From contig NZ_KB892968.1 of assembly GCF_000373985.1 (NCBI RefSeq), positions 15,546-79,545 on the forward strand: DNA of 64,000 bases, written 5' to 3'. The stretch comes from Desulfobacter curvatus DSM 3379. Its GTDB lineage: Bacteria > Desulfobacterota > Desulfobacteria > Desulfobacterales > Desulfobacteraceae. The notes beneath the pieces were generated by a model that was given only the letters and a program-made list of their open reading frames with translations, was not told where the DNA came from and searched no databases. This document shows positions 36,844-45,883 of this stretch, in pieces (the first letter of the stretch is position 1; the number at the start of each line of letters is the position of its first letter). Made by a program: the position numbers and the translations under genes.

Positions 36844-37224
36844 CTAATCTTCTTTACGGCCTATGAGTTCGGCAACTTTGCGTTCAATTTTAAACAGGTC
36901 AACGGGTTTAAAAATAACAATATCAGCCCGGGCTTCGGACGCAAGGGCACCGGGGTGATCCCCATACCCGGTCATGGCAACAGTCTTAATATTGGGATAT
37001 TCATTTTTTACAATGGAAATCAACCCGACACCACTGATGTTGGGCATAACAAGGTCTGTAATCAGGCAATGAAAATAATCGGGTTTATCACGAAGAATTT
37101 TTAAAGCGGCAAATCCGTCCACCGCAGTCTTAACCTCATACCCCAGGGAGTTAAAAAATTCATAAAAAGTGGACAAAATATCTTCATTATCGTCCACGAT
37201 TAAAAGTCGAGCCGGATTTGCCAT
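36844..37224 (-). CDS. Single-domain response regulator
   Basis: 126-residue CheY-like receiver: acidic pair DDNE near residues 10-13, phospho-acceptor in CLITDLVMP, T/S position in AMTGYGD, Lys in FKPVD. The start at 37224 is chosen because AGAGG precedes that ATG and the upstream extension is hydrophobic non-receiver sequence. Probably co-transcribed with the receiver-less sigma-54 activator and may act with it in trans. The gap 37225-37491 shows no clear features. Confidence 0.88.
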   Translation of the reverse strand: MANPARLLIVDDNEDILSTFYEFFNSLGYEVKTAVDGFAALKILRDKPDYFHCLITDLVMPNISGVGLISIVKNEYPNIKTVAMTGYGDHPGALASEARADIVIFKPVDLFKIERKVAELIGRKED

Positions 37225-37491
37225 ATCAGCCTCTTTGTCAATGAAAATGAATAATACCTTATGTCCATATCTCAATCTTCTTGGTATATGCAAGAAAAAA
37301 AATATAAGTGTGAAAAAAATATCCAGTTTTTCAGGCAAACATCGGAAACAGACTGTCGAACGGCTTTAACCGCCTTGCCTAAAAATAAAATTCATACTAT
37401 AAATTTGGATCTGCACTTGGACCTGAAAAATTTCAGGTATCAGACAGAAACTTTCTGCTGTTTTGAATCTACATAGTAACAAGGAAATTTA

Positions 37492-38505
37492 ATGAAAAAA
37501 TCAATTATAAAAGGCTCCGGCTTCTTTGTGCCGCCCCATATTGTTACCAATCAGGATCTAACCCAATTGATGGACACTTCCGATGAATGGATCCGCCAGC
37601 GCACCGGCATCCACCAAAGACACTGGGTCACCGAGGAAGATGTCTGCGGTGCATCGGATTTGGGCACCCATGCCGCCCGCATGGCACTGGATAAAGCGGG
37701 ATGGAGCCCCGAAGATCTCGATTTTATCATTTTTGCCACCTTAAGTCCGGATATCATGTTCCCCGGGGGCGGGTGTCTTTTAGCACGAAATCTTGAGCTT
37801 GATTCCACACCGACCCTTGACATTCGCCAGCAATGCACCGGATTTTTGTACGGATTTGCCACAGCGGATTCCTATATCAAATCCGGGCTTGCCTCAAAAA
37901 TTCTCTTGGTGGGTGCGGAAGTACATTCCACAGGACTTGACAAAACCACCCGGGGCAGGGATGTGACGGTGATTTTCGGTGACGGTGCCGCCGCCATATG
38001 TATCGAAGCGGTTGACACGGATGAAAACGTGGGCCTGATTGCCTCGGCATTGCATGCAGACGGCCATTTTGCAGATGCCTTAAAAACAGAACTGCCTGCC
38101 TCCAATCTTTTCAAGCGCCTGCCCGATGATGTTCCCATTGATGATCCCCGATATTTTCCGGTCATGGACGGCCCTTCCATATTTAAAAAAGCCGTTCGCA
38201 TGCTACCCAAGGTGACCAAGGAAGTGTTGGAGAAAGCAGGGATGGAATTGTCTGATATTGATCTTGTGGTGCCCCACCAGGCTAATAAACGTATTAACCA
38301 GGCCTTTGGTCAGTTCCTCAAACTGCCCGAAGATAAAGTTTTCCATAATATTGAAAAATACGGTAACACCACAGCCGCCAGCATTCCCTTGGCACTCCAT
38401 GAAGCCATTGAAACAGGCCGTATCGGCAAATCCGGGGATGTTGTTCTCTTTACCGGGCTTGGTGCCGGACTGACCTGGGGGGCATCCCTTTATAGATTCC
38501 CCTGA
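37492..38505 (+). CDS. fabH: 3-oxoacyl-ACP synthase III (KASIII)
   Basis: 337 residues with the full catalytic triad: C115 (RQQCTGF), H262 (VPHQANKRI), N292 (KYGNTTAAS). It condenses acyl-CoA with malonyl-ACP to start fatty-acid synthesis. AAGGAAA lies upstream of the ATG. It stands alone without other fab genes, so a dedicated secondary role is possible. Confidence 0.92.
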   Translation: MKKSIIKGSGFFVPPHIVTNQDLTQLMDTSDEWIRQRTGIHQRHWVTEEDVCGASDLGTHAARMALDKAGWSPEDLDFIIFATLSPDIMFPGGGCLLARNLELDSTPTLDIRQQCTGFLYGFATADSYIKSGLASKILLVGAEVHSTGLDKTTRGRDVTVIFGDGAAAICIEAVDTDENVGLIASALHADGHFADALKTELPASNLFKRLPDDVPIDDPRYFPVMDGPSIFKKAVRMLPKVTKEVLEKAGMELSDIDLVVPHQANKRINQAFGQFLKLPEDKVFHNIEKYGNTTAASIPLALHEAIETGRIGKSGDVVLFTGLGAGLTWGASLYRFP

Positions 38506-38510
38506 TTTTT

Positions 38511-38549
38511 ATCCTGTTCCGGGGATAAGTTGTTTCCCTGGAACAGGAT
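38511..38549. terminator. Bidirectional terminator between fabH and pgi
   Basis: 15-bp stem with one G-U pair (38511-38525/38535-38549). T-rich stretches lie on both sides, and it sits between convergent genes. Confidence 0.7.
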
Positions 38550-38562
38550 TGATTTTCCCGCT

Positions 38563-40194
38563 TCATTTCCGGAACAAAAGATCCAGGTAAAAATTATCCG
38601 TTTTTGATTCACAGGCAAACGTATATGACGGATTTTGGTTTCTTGCAGCCATCTCCTTTCGAATATCCCCGGCCATAACCTTGCCCAACTCCACACCGAA
38701 CTGATCAAAAGGATTTACGCCAAGAATAAATCCTTCCAGAACGGTTCTGGCCTCATAAAAAGAAAGCAACATACCAACACTTTCCGGTTCCAGATTATCA
38801 ATGGTTATTATTGTTGAGGGTCGGTTGCCGTCAAAATTTCTGGCCGGATCATCTGAATTGCGGCCCAGGGCAAGGGCGCCGGCTTGGGCCAAAAGATTGG
38901 CCCATAGTTCCTGGTGGTTGGTCACCCCTTTGGACATGGCCTGAATACCTGCGTAGCCCGGCGATTTTACGCCGATGAAGTCAATGGGGAAGGCATTTCC
39001 CTGGTGAGCCAGTTGAAAAAATGAGTGCTGGGCATTGGTGCCGGGTTCCCCGAAAATAATGGTTCCGGCCGGCCGGCTCAAAAGTTTTCCTTCCGGGGAA
39101 ACTGATTTGCCGAGGCTTTCCATATAAAGCTGCTGGACATGGGGACTGAGCCGGGATAGCCTTGACGCATAAGGGATAATGGCCTGGGCCGGATACCCCA
39201 TATACAGGATGTTCCAAATAGAAATCAGAGCCGCGGTTAAGGCGATATTTTTTTCTTGGGGGCTTTCCAGCACATGGGTGTCCATTATTCTGCAGCCGTC
39301 CAGAAAGCGTTTGAAAACATCATACCCCAGAGCCAGACTTAAAGGCAGCCCGCCCACAGCCGACGATACCGAATACCTGCCGCCAATGAAATCAAACATG
39401 TGGAAAGAAGCAAGCACTGGTGTATCTGGATTATCCCCCGGACTTCCCTTTGCCGTAATGGTGACCATGTGATCTTTAGGAGAGACACCCTGATCTTTAA
39501 GCCATGTGCTGACCTGGTTAAGGTTGGCCATGGTTTCGGTAGTGGTATAGGATTTGGAAATTACGATCCAAAGAGTGGTCTCTTTATCAATGCACTCAAT
39601 GACCCTGGCAAAATTGTCAATATCTACGTTGGGCAAAAATAAAAGGTCCATTTTTCTGTCAGCCCCGGCCAGGGCCTGGTAAACGAATTCACACCCAAGA
39701 TATGAGCCGCCAATACCAATGACAACCGCCTGGGTAAAAGGTTTTCCAGATGCCGAGCTGATTTTGCCTTCATGAACCGATAGGCAGAATTGTTCTATTT
39801 GTTCATTGACTTGTTGCATCTGGGCTTTAACGTCCATATCCTTGAATAAAAGCGGGGAAGGTCCTGTCCCCCGGGCCGCAGTATGCAGTGCTGCACGGTT
39901 TTCGGTTGGATTTACGACTTTTCCTTGGGTCATCTCACTAAATTTTTTCAGTGCATTGGACAACGTTTGGGATTCACGCAGCAATGATAACGCATTTTCA
40001 TCAAGCCGCTGACGTGAAAAATCCATAAAAAAGCCGTCAATGCCGAGACTGAAATCCGGGAACCGTCCGGGTGAGTTTAAAAGTCTGCGCAAATGGCGAT
40101 CCGGCATATTAAGATCCTGGGCCGCTTTTGTTAATTTTTCATGAAGGTTTTTAATGGAAGAATCATCCGGATAAAGCAAACCAGCCTGGCTCAT
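38563..40194 (-). CDS. pgi: Glucose-6-phosphate isomerase
   Basis: 543 residues. Interconverts glucose-6-P and fructose-6-P. Sugar-isomerase blocks are visible: VVIGIGGSYLGCEFVYQAL, WIVISKSYTTTETMAN, GGRYSVSSAVGGLPL, and the region FGEPGTNAQHSFFQLAHQG with the catalytic Glu/His. The start at 40194 is set by AAGGAG eight bases upstream; an upstream TTG in the same frame overlaps that site and is rejected. Confidence 0.95.
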   Translation of the reverse strand: MSQAGLLYPDDSSIKNLHEKLTKAAQDLNMPDRHLRRLLNSPGRFPDFSLGIDGFFMDFSRQRLDENALSLLRESQTLSNALKKFSEMTQGKVVNPTENRAALHTAARGTGPSPLLFKDMDVKAQMQQVNEQIEQFCLSVHEGKISSASGKPFTQAVVIGIGGSYLGCEFVYQALAGADRKMDLLFLPNVDIDNFARVIECIDKETTLWIVISKSYTTTETMANLNQVSTWLKDQGVSPKDHMVTITAKGSPGDNPDTPVLASFHMFDFIGGRYSVSSAVGGLPLSLALGYDVFKRFLDGCRIMDTHVLESPQEKNIALTAALISIWNILYMGYPAQAIIPYASRLSRLSPHVQQLYMESLGKSVSPEGKLLSRPAGTIIFGEPGTNAQHSFFQLAHQGNAFPIDFIGVKSPGYAGIQAMSKGVTNHQELWANLLAQAGALALGRNSDDPARNFDGNRPSTIITIDNLEPESVGMLLSFYEARTVLEGFILGVNPFDQFGVELGKVMAGDIRKEMAARNQNPSYTFACESKTDNFYLDLLFRK

Positions 40195-40342
40195 ATGTAT
40201 TTCTCCTTGCAATTGAAGTATTCACGTTTAAGATGTGATGGATTTACTTGCCAGTTTGTTATTTATAGAATAAAAAGAGATGAGAATAAACCCTTAGGAC
40301 TATAATTTAAACGAGTTCCATCATTTTCTAATGTCGAAAAAC

Positions 40343-40372
40343 TTGACAATAAACAATCAAGTTATCTAAATA
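40343..40372 (+). promoter_or_regulatory. Promoter candidate directly before the beta-helix gene
   Basis: TTGACA (40343-40348), 18-base spacer, TAAATA (40367-40372). The predicted start site falls at about 40379-40381, on the initiating ATG itself, and no ribosome site is seen. The transcript may therefore be leaderless. Confidence 0.4.
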
Positions 40373-40380
40373 TTTGAACC

Positions 40381-41610
40381 ATGAATTTAAAAAAAATTGA
40401 AGCCCTGTTAAAAAAAGGGGTAAACATCCCAAATCCTGCCACCGTGTTTATCGGTGATGACGTTGACATTGAACGCATATCCCCGGATGGTGTTACCATC
40501 TACTCTGGCACCAAACTCACCGGCGCGCAAACCCTGATCATGCCGGGGACCGTTCTTGGCTACGAAACGCCGGTAACGGTTGAAAACTGTCTTATGGGGC
40601 CGGGCACAAAGCTGCACGGCGGATATTTTCAGGATTCCGTTTTCATGGGGGGCAATGTTTTTGGTTCGGGCGGACATGTGAGAAAGGGCTGTATTCTTGA
40701 AGAACAGGCCAATGCTGCCCACACCGTGGGGCTCAAACAGACCATTCTTTTTCCCTTTGTCACCCTGGGTAGCCTGATCAATTTCTGCGATTGTTTCATG
40801 GCCGGCGGCACCAGCCGACAAGATCATTCCGAGGTGGGATCGTCTTTTATCCACTTTAATTATACCCCGAACCAGGACAAGGCAACGCCCTCCATGATGG
40901 GCAATGTCCACCAGGGCGTGATGCTTAACCAGCGGCCTGTGTTTCTTGGGGGCCAGGGCGGCCTTGTGGGACCGGTCAGAATTGCCTTTGGATGTATCAG
41001 TGCAGCAGGGTCCATTATTCGGAACAGCGAACTGCGGTGCGACCGGTTGATCATGGGCGGAACAATGAGAAGTGCTTCGGTTCAATGGCGCCCGGGCATC
41101 TATACCCGGCCCGACAGGATTTTAGTTGAAAATATTCATTATATTTCAGGACTTTTTGCCTTAAAAGCCTGGTACCTTTTTATTCGTTCTCTTTTTACCT
41201 GGGACTGGATGTCCCAGGCCCTTGTTTCAGGGTTGCAAAAGAATATCGATATCTGTATTCAGGAACGGATAAAAAGGCTTTATGCGTTTGGAGACCGACT
41301 TAAAGCATCAAAGATGATCTTGCTCCAAAGAGGAAAAGGGCAGGGCAGTCAGGCTGTTACCGCCCATGACATGATTCTGGAAAAGCTGTCCCAGGCCCCA
41401 TCAATATTTGATCAGGCTGAAAATGATATTAGAACCCCTTGGCCGGATGGAGAACAATTTATACAACATATTGATAATCAAAGCATTAATTACAAAAAGG
41501 ATTACGTCGGACTAATTAAAAGTCTCGACGAATCGATTTCAATTATGGGATCAACTTGGCTCAAAGGCATTGAAGACCGTATTTTTGGTGCGTTTGGGCT
41601 GGAAATATAA
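40381..41610 (+). CDS. Left-handed beta-helix (GlmU-like acyltransferase-fold) protein
   Basis: 409 residues. Residues about 20-260 are a series of hexapeptide-like repeats (GTVLGYETPVTVENCLMGPGT, VFMGGNVFGSGGHVRKGC), the beta-helix of sugar-nucleotide enzymes such as GlmU's C-terminal part. The C-terminal 150 residues are helical. No nucleotidyltransferase signature (LAAGxGTRM) is present. It lies 26 bases upstream of glmM, which suggests a role in UDP-GlcNAc or a related hexosamine pathway, perhaps scaffold or regulator. Function unknown. Confidence 0.75.
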   Translation: MNLKKIEALLKKGVNIPNPATVFIGDDVDIERISPDGVTIYSGTKLTGAQTLIMPGTVLGYETPVTVENCLMGPGTKLHGGYFQDSVFMGGNVFGSGGHVRKGCILEEQANAAHTVGLKQTILFPFVTLGSLINFCDCFMAGGTSRQDHSEVGSSFIHFNYTPNQDKATPSMMGNVHQGVMLNQRPVFLGGQGGLVGPVRIAFGCISAAGSIIRNSELRCDRLIMGGTMRSASVQWRPGIYTRPDRILVENIHYISGLFALKAWYLFIRSLFTWDWMSQALVSGLQKNIDICIQERIKRLYAFGDRLKASKMILLQRGKGQGSQAVTAHDMILEKLSQAPSIFDQAENDIRTPWPDGEQFIQHIDNQSINYKKDYVGLIKSLDESISIMGSTWLKGIEDRIFGAFGLEI

Positions 41611-41636
41611 TTTAAAAAAGCAGGATAACCATTTCA

Positions 41637-42974
41637 ATGGGACAGTTATTTGGAACAGACGGTATACGGGGCAGGGCAAACACCTATCCCATGACATGCG
41701 AACTGGCCATGAAAACCGGCCAGGCAGTGGGTATTTTAACGCAAAGGTCTTCTAATAAATGTGTAATCATCGGCCGGGATACCAGAATTTCAGGCCAAAT
41801 GCTTGAATCGGCACTGGCTGCAGGCATTGTTTCTGTTGGTGTTGATGTAATGATACTCGGCGTTATTCCTACCCCAGGCGTTGCGTATCTGAGCAGTGCC
41901 ATTGAATCCTGCGGGGTCGGCATCATGATCTCTGCTTCCCACAATCCCTATTATGATAACGGCATCAAAATTTTTCAAAAGGGTGGCATTAAACTCTCCG
42001 ATGACCAGGAGGCAAACCTTGAAAAAATGATCCTTGGCCCGCCCATTGATTTGCCTTCACAAATTGGAGCCATTGTAGCTGCCGATGACGCCCAGAGTAG
42101 ATATACACAGTTTCTCGTCAAAAAATTTGATTTTCAAAAAAAACAAAGAAAACTCAAGCTGGTTATTGATGCGGCCAATGGCGCGGCCAGTTTTTGCGCC
42201 CCTCAAATATTCACCTCTGATATTTTTGACGTAAGTTTTATCCATAACCAGCCAAACGGCACCAATATAAATGAAGAGTGCGGTTCCCAGCATACAAAAG
42301 ATTTAAGCGATCATGTCAAAAAAAATAACGCGAATCTTGGTCTTGCCTTTGACGGTGATGCTGACCGCTTGATTGCCGTGGATGAAACAGGACTGCAGAT
42401 CACCGGGGACACCTTGCTGGCTATTTTGGCAAAATTTGCCAAACAGAGCGGAAAGCTTGAAAATAATGTTGTTGTGAGTACGGTCATGAGCAATGTGGGA
42501 TTTGGCAATGCAATGGCACAATTAGAGATCAAACATGAAATAACCGGGGTCGGGGATAGAAAAGTACTGGAGCGCATGAAAGAAACCGGTGCCCTTATAG
42601 GCGGGGAAGATTCCGGACACATGATTTTTCTGGACGAACAGACCACAGGCGATGGTGCATTATCGGCATTAAAACTCATAGAGGTAATGCTGGAAACCCA
42701 AAGGCCTTTATCCGAACTTGCTAAGGTCATGAGCGTTTACCCCCAGGTCCTTATCAATGTTGAAGTGGACGCATCCAAGCCAGATTTTATGAAAGTCCCC
42801 ATGGTTGCAGATGCCATTAAGGAAGTTGAATCACAGCTTGGCAAGCAGGGCAGGGTACTTGTGCGGTATTCCGGTACACAACCCTTGCTTAGAGTGATGG
42901 TTGAAGGTCCGGAAGAAGAATTGACCCGACAATGCTGTGAGAAGATTTGCGAGGCCATCAGAAGAAGTTTATAA
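41637..42974 (+). CDS. glmM: Phosphoglucosamine mutase
   Basis: 445 residues. Start block GQLFGTDGIRGRAN, phosphoserine S101 in ISASHNPYYDNGIK, metal loop LAFDGDADRLIAVD, sugar loop GGEDSGHMIF, C-terminal phosphate loop RYSGTQPLLRVM. It converts glucosamine-6-P to glucosamine-1-P for peptidoglycan and LPS. Close downstream of the beta-helix gene and followed by a strong terminator. Confidence 0.96.
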   Translation: MGQLFGTDGIRGRANTYPMTCELAMKTGQAVGILTQRSSNKCVIIGRDTRISGQMLESALAAGIVSVGVDVMILGVIPTPGVAYLSSAIESCGVGIMISASHNPYYDNGIKIFQKGGIKLSDDQEANLEKMILGPPIDLPSQIGAIVAADDAQSRYTQFLVKKFDFQKKQRKLKLVIDAANGAASFCAPQIFTSDIFDVSFIHNQPNGTNINEECGSQHTKDLSDHVKKNNANLGLAFDGDADRLIAVDETGLQITGDTLLAILAKFAKQSGKLENNVVVSTVMSNVGFGNAMAQLEIKHEITGVGDRKVLERMKETGALIGGEDSGHMIFLDEQTTGDGALSALKLIEVMLETQRPLSELAKVMSVYPQVLINVEVDASKPDFMKVPMVADAIKEVESQLGKQGRVLVRYSGTQPLLRVMVEGPEEELTRQCCEKICEAIRRSL

Positions 42975-43016
42975 TTTTATCTGACAAGTTTTCATTCAGA
43001 ATTTGAAAAAAACAAG

Positions 43017-43050
43017 AAACCCCCGGAACAAAATTTTGTTCCGGGGGTTT
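43017..43050. terminator. Strong rho-independent terminator after glmM
   Basis: Perfect 34-base palindrome (17-bp arms) with a GC-rich CCCCCGG/CCGGGGG core, A-rich before and T-rich after. It serves glmM and probably also the convergent Bax-inhibitor gene. Confidence 0.9.
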
Positions 43051-43078
43051 TGCTAATAAAAGCTATTTGTTTATGAAC

Positions 43079-43786
43079 TTAATCCCTTGCTACACCAAGC
43101 AAGCTCAGCAGATGAACAAATAAACCCATAAAATCAAGGTAAAGGCTTAGAGCTCCAAGGATAGCACCTTTTCTGACCATAGCGCCCGTTGCATCCATGG
43201 GAAGGGTAACTGCCATGGATTTCAGTTTCTGAGTATCATAGGCGGTAAGACCGGTGAACAGCAGAACCGCGATCATGGAGATAATGGTCTGCATGGCTGA
43301 GCTTTGAATAAACATATTCACAACCATGGCAATAATGATACCGATCAAGCCCATCATCAGAAACTGGCCCATACCGGTGAGGTCTTTTTTAGTGATCATG
43401 CCGTAAACGCTTGCGGCACCAAAAGTCGCAGCGCAGATAAAAAAGGTTGAGGCAATGGATGCCTGTGTATAAATCATAAAAATTGGAGCAAGGCAGATAC
43501 CGTAAAGGACGGTCAGACCCACATAAAGACCTGTAGCCGTGCTTGCCTGCATCTTTTGAATCCGTGCACTGATAAACCCGCACATGACAATCAGACCAAT
43601 AAATAATACCCACGGCATGATGGGATTACCGTATACGGCCTGCATCACGGCCGGGCTTTCAGATACAAAATATGAAGTCAGGCCGGTGGCCGCAAGACCG
43701 ATGGCCATCCAGTTGTAAGTGCTTCTGATAAACGCATTGACCTGGGTCATTACCCCGGTCTGCTCATAGGAAAGATGTGTGTTCAT
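43079..43786 (-). CDS. Bax inhibitor-1/YccA family membrane protein
   Basis: 235 residues with about seven hydrophobic segments. It has the family motif GLTAYDTQKLKSM before the last segment and a polar N-terminus. Homologues are calcium-leak or FtsH-linked membrane proteins. AAGGAG upstream of the ATG. Last chromosomal housekeeping gene before the conjugative region. Confidence 0.92.
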   Translation of the reverse strand: MNTHLSYEQTGVMTQVNAFIRSTYNWMAIGLAATGLTSYFVSESPAVMQAVYGNPIMPWVLFIGLIVMCGFISARIQKMQASTATGLYVGLTVLYGICLAPIFMIYTQASIASTFFICAATFGAASVYGMITKKDLTGMGQFLMMGLIGIIIAMVVNMFIQSSAMQTIISMIAVLLFTGLTAYDTQKLKSMAVTLPMDATGAMVRKGAILGALSLYLDFMGLFVHLLSLLGVARD

Positions 43787-43840
43787 TGTTTCTCCTTATT
43801 CTTTTTATTTTGGTTAATCAGGTTAAGCGCAATGATATTG

Positions 43841-43889
43841 TTTGAGTGGCTGAACCAAGGTGAAAAACCAGGGCAGCCCGCGGCTTTTC
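43841..43889 (+). repeat. Short-type intergenic repeat (diverged copy B3)
   Basis: GTGGCTGAACCAAGGTGAAAAACCAGGGCAGCCCGCGGCTTTT follows the same order of blocks as copies B1 and B2 but with several changes. It marks the right-most chromosomal repeat seen, and none is visible inside the conjugative region. Confidence 0.5.
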
Positions 43890-44092
43890 AAAATAATATA
43901 ACACGGGCAGGGCAGATTTCAATATTACATTTTGATTATACAAAACAGCGGGCTATGAAATTTAGCAAAATAAAAGTTTACATAATATATATTATCAGAC
44001 CTTGGGATGGTGAAAGAATAGGGTTGCTATTAACCATAAAGATAAATTAGCGGAGGTACAACTTAAGCTAATAAGCCGTCCCAAAAAAGAAA

Positions 44093-44142
44093 ATCCTTAA
44101 TGGCGGCAACCATTAAGGATCTCCCAGAAGCCTTGGGCTTCT
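44093..44142. other. Two tandem hairpins at the left edge of the conjugative region
   Basis: Hairpin 1: 11-bp arms 44093-44103/44110-44120. Hairpin 2: 7-bp arms AGAAGCC/GGCTTCT (44126-44132/44136-44142). They lie in the 447-base gap 43787-44233 before the first transfer-region gene, with no T run after them. They could be an origin-type or protein-binding structure, or a terminator protecting the element from upstream transcription. The rest of the gap shows repeat B3 and AT-rich DNA; no integrase, tRNA or direct repeat is seen. Confidence 0.4.
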
Positions 44143-44233
44143 TAATATGAATTACATATTGAGAAGCTAACTCAACGAATAGAGTTTGTCAAGCTTACAA
44201 TGGTTCCCGAAAATAACAATAAATGGGGGCAAA

Positions 44234-45325
44234 ATGCCGGCAGGTGTACAAAATACATTTAGAGCTATGATTAGATGTGCGGTTGGTAAGGACCATACAT
44301 TTGTGAACATGGGCACATTAGCCAGCCGGACAAATGTATGCTATCGGACCATTGAAAGGCATATCAAGACCCTCAAGGATGCTAAGCTGATTACCGCTGT
44401 TAAAGAAGAGATTAACGGCTGGACGGAGACCGTGTATTATTTTCTTGCTCATCCTGCAATCATTAAATTCCGAAAATTACGTGCCGGCAAAGCAAAACCG
44501 AAGCAACCAACAAATCCAGTTGAAACCCCCAAACATGATCAGACGGAAACGGCTCCAGAAATTGAACAAAAAATCCCGGAAAATAGCCACCTGGAGATTG
44601 ATCACGCGTGTCATGCTGCGGATCGACAAAATGTCGGCAATTTGTCGGATTATACCTTAGATAGATTATATAAGAATACTCCCCCCCTACCCCACTATTC
44701 AGAATCAGTTCAGTACAACCAGGAGTCTGTCACATGGGCAAAAATCAGAGAGAGTATTATTTCTAAAGACCAGTTGAATTTAGCGGCCAAGTATCTTCCC
44801 TGCCTGGTGGCTCAAATCGAGAACGGCAGTGTAATCCTGTCAGGGCCAAACAAAATAGCATTACAAAGAATCGAAAAACATTACGGTCAAACCCTCAAAG
44901 ATAATTTTTCTTTTTTTGGCGTTAAAACCATTGTCTTTGATGTCTATTCGGAAGAACTCCAAAGAAAAAAAGATGAAGAACAAAAACGGATAGACCAACT
45001 ACAGCTGCAGCATCAGAAGAAACAGCAGCAAGAAATTTTGGCTGAAAAACAACTACAGGAAGCGGAATTAAATAGTTTACCCCTCAAAAAACAATTCGAT
45101 GTGGTTTTAAATCAATACCCCCGACAAACCGGGCAATGGCAAGCCTGGATGAATTTTAAAAAACTTGTTCGGGCCGGAGAATTGCCAAAAACATCAAAAC
45201 TTTTACAAATCATTTTAAAAAATAAGATGTCCTATGACTGGCAGCGGGATAATGGCCGCTGGATACCGGGACTATCAAAATTTTTGAAAGAAAGAAGATG
45301 GTTAGATTATGGAGAATGGACCTAA
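44234..45325 (+). CDS. HTH protein with DnaA-N-like C-terminal module
   Basis: About 363 residues. The N-terminal HTH of the HTH_36 type (VNMGTLASRTNVCYRTIERHIKTL) is followed by a polar linker. A segment (WAKIRESIISKDQLNLAAKYLP...VILSGPNKIALQRIEKHY) has the pattern of the DnaA N-terminal domain; then come a Gln/Lys-rich coiled coil and a helical tail. Possible role: replication or partition control of the element, or transcriptional regulation. ATG 44234 has GGGGG a few bases upstream. A TTG at 44186 would add 16 residues that could belong to the HTH domain. First gene of the region. Confidence 0.65.
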   Translation: MPAGVQNTFRAMIRCAVGKDHTFVNMGTLASRTNVCYRTIERHIKTLKDAKLITAVKEEINGWTETVYYFLAHPAIIKFRKLRAGKAKPKQPTNPVETPKHDQTETAPEIEQKIPENSHLEIDHACHAADRQNVGNLSDYTLDRLYKNTPPLPHYSESVQYNQESVTWAKIRESIISKDQLNLAAKYLPCLVAQIENGSVILSGPNKIALQRIEKHYGQTLKDNFSFFGVKTIVFDVYSEELQRKKDEEQKRIDQLQLQHQKKQQQEILAEKQLQEAELNSLPLKKQFDVVLNQYPRQTGQWQAWMNFKKLVRAGELPKTSKLLQIILKNKMSYDWQRDNGRWIPGLSKFLKERRWLDYGEWT

Positions 45326-45521
45326 GCCCTCATGTAAAAGTCAGTACCTGGCTATCCATGATGAAACCCAAACGCTGCTTAAGCAGGGTTATACAATCAA
45401 AGCTGTGTATGATTATTTCTTCAAAAAGGGTGTGATTCATATGTCATATAATTCCTGGACTAAAATATTAAAAAATTACCATAAACCCTTCCCTTTTACA
45501 CAAAAGAAAGACGAATTATGA
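45309..45521 (+). CDS. TraK-like short protein, copy 1
   Basis: 70 residues: CKSQYLAIHDETQTLLKQGY...IYD/VYDYFFKKGVIHMSYNSW, matching the N-terminal part of IncP TraK (YxxVRxDVKxALDxGY...IWEHMRxxGKVxFSYxxF). TraK of RP4 binds oriT DNA and wraps it before relaxase nicking. This copy lacks the C-terminal tail present in copy 2. Its start overlaps the upstream gene by 17 bases and its stop overlaps the next start (ATGA). Confidence 0.65.
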   Translation: MENGPKPSCKSQYLAIHDETQTLLKQGYTIKAVYDYFFKKGVIHMSYNSWTKILKNYHKPFPFTQKKDEL

Positions 45522-45856
45522 AACCTTCATGTAAAAGTCAATATCTGGCTATCCATGACGAAGCAAAAGCTTTGTTTTTAAAGGGTTACTCAAAAAAGAC
45601 CATATACGATCATTTTATCGAAAAAGATAAAATTCATATGTCCTATGTGGCCTGGGCAAAAATTATGGAAAACCACGATCAGAGGTTTCCCTTCGGTCAA
45701 AAGAAGATCAAAAAAGAAAAAAATATAAATCAAAATTCAAGCAAAACACGAGGTAAATTCAGCCATTCAAACGATCCTTACCCGCCAGAAACTGACTCTG
45801 TTGTGGAAGAAAAAGAAAATAAAACACCGTTTAACCTAATCAAAAAAGGAGAGTAA
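45518..45856 (+). CDS. traK: TraK-like oriT-binding protein, copy 2
   Basis: 112 residues, about 60 percent identical by eye to copy 1 over the first 60 residues. It then has a basic tail ending FNLIKKGE that resembles the conserved FNPTPDKKD end of IncP TraK. The size and tail suggest this is the functional TraK. ATGA overlap with copy 1. The neighbouring traL and traM support the assignment. Confidence 0.7.
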   Translation: MKPSCKSQYLAIHDEAKALFLKGYSKKTIYDHFIEKDKIHMSYVAWAKIMENHDQRFPFGQKKIKKEKNINQNSSKTRGKFSHSNDPYPPETDSVVEEKENKTPFNLIKKGE

Positions 45857-45883
45857 CTATTTGTTATTATAGATTTATTTCAA

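Noticed and set aside
43775..44050. Plus-strand frame of 91 codons after the Bax-inhibitor gene
   Set aside because: It begins inside the start region of the minus-strand gene and runs through repeat B3, with no ribosome site.
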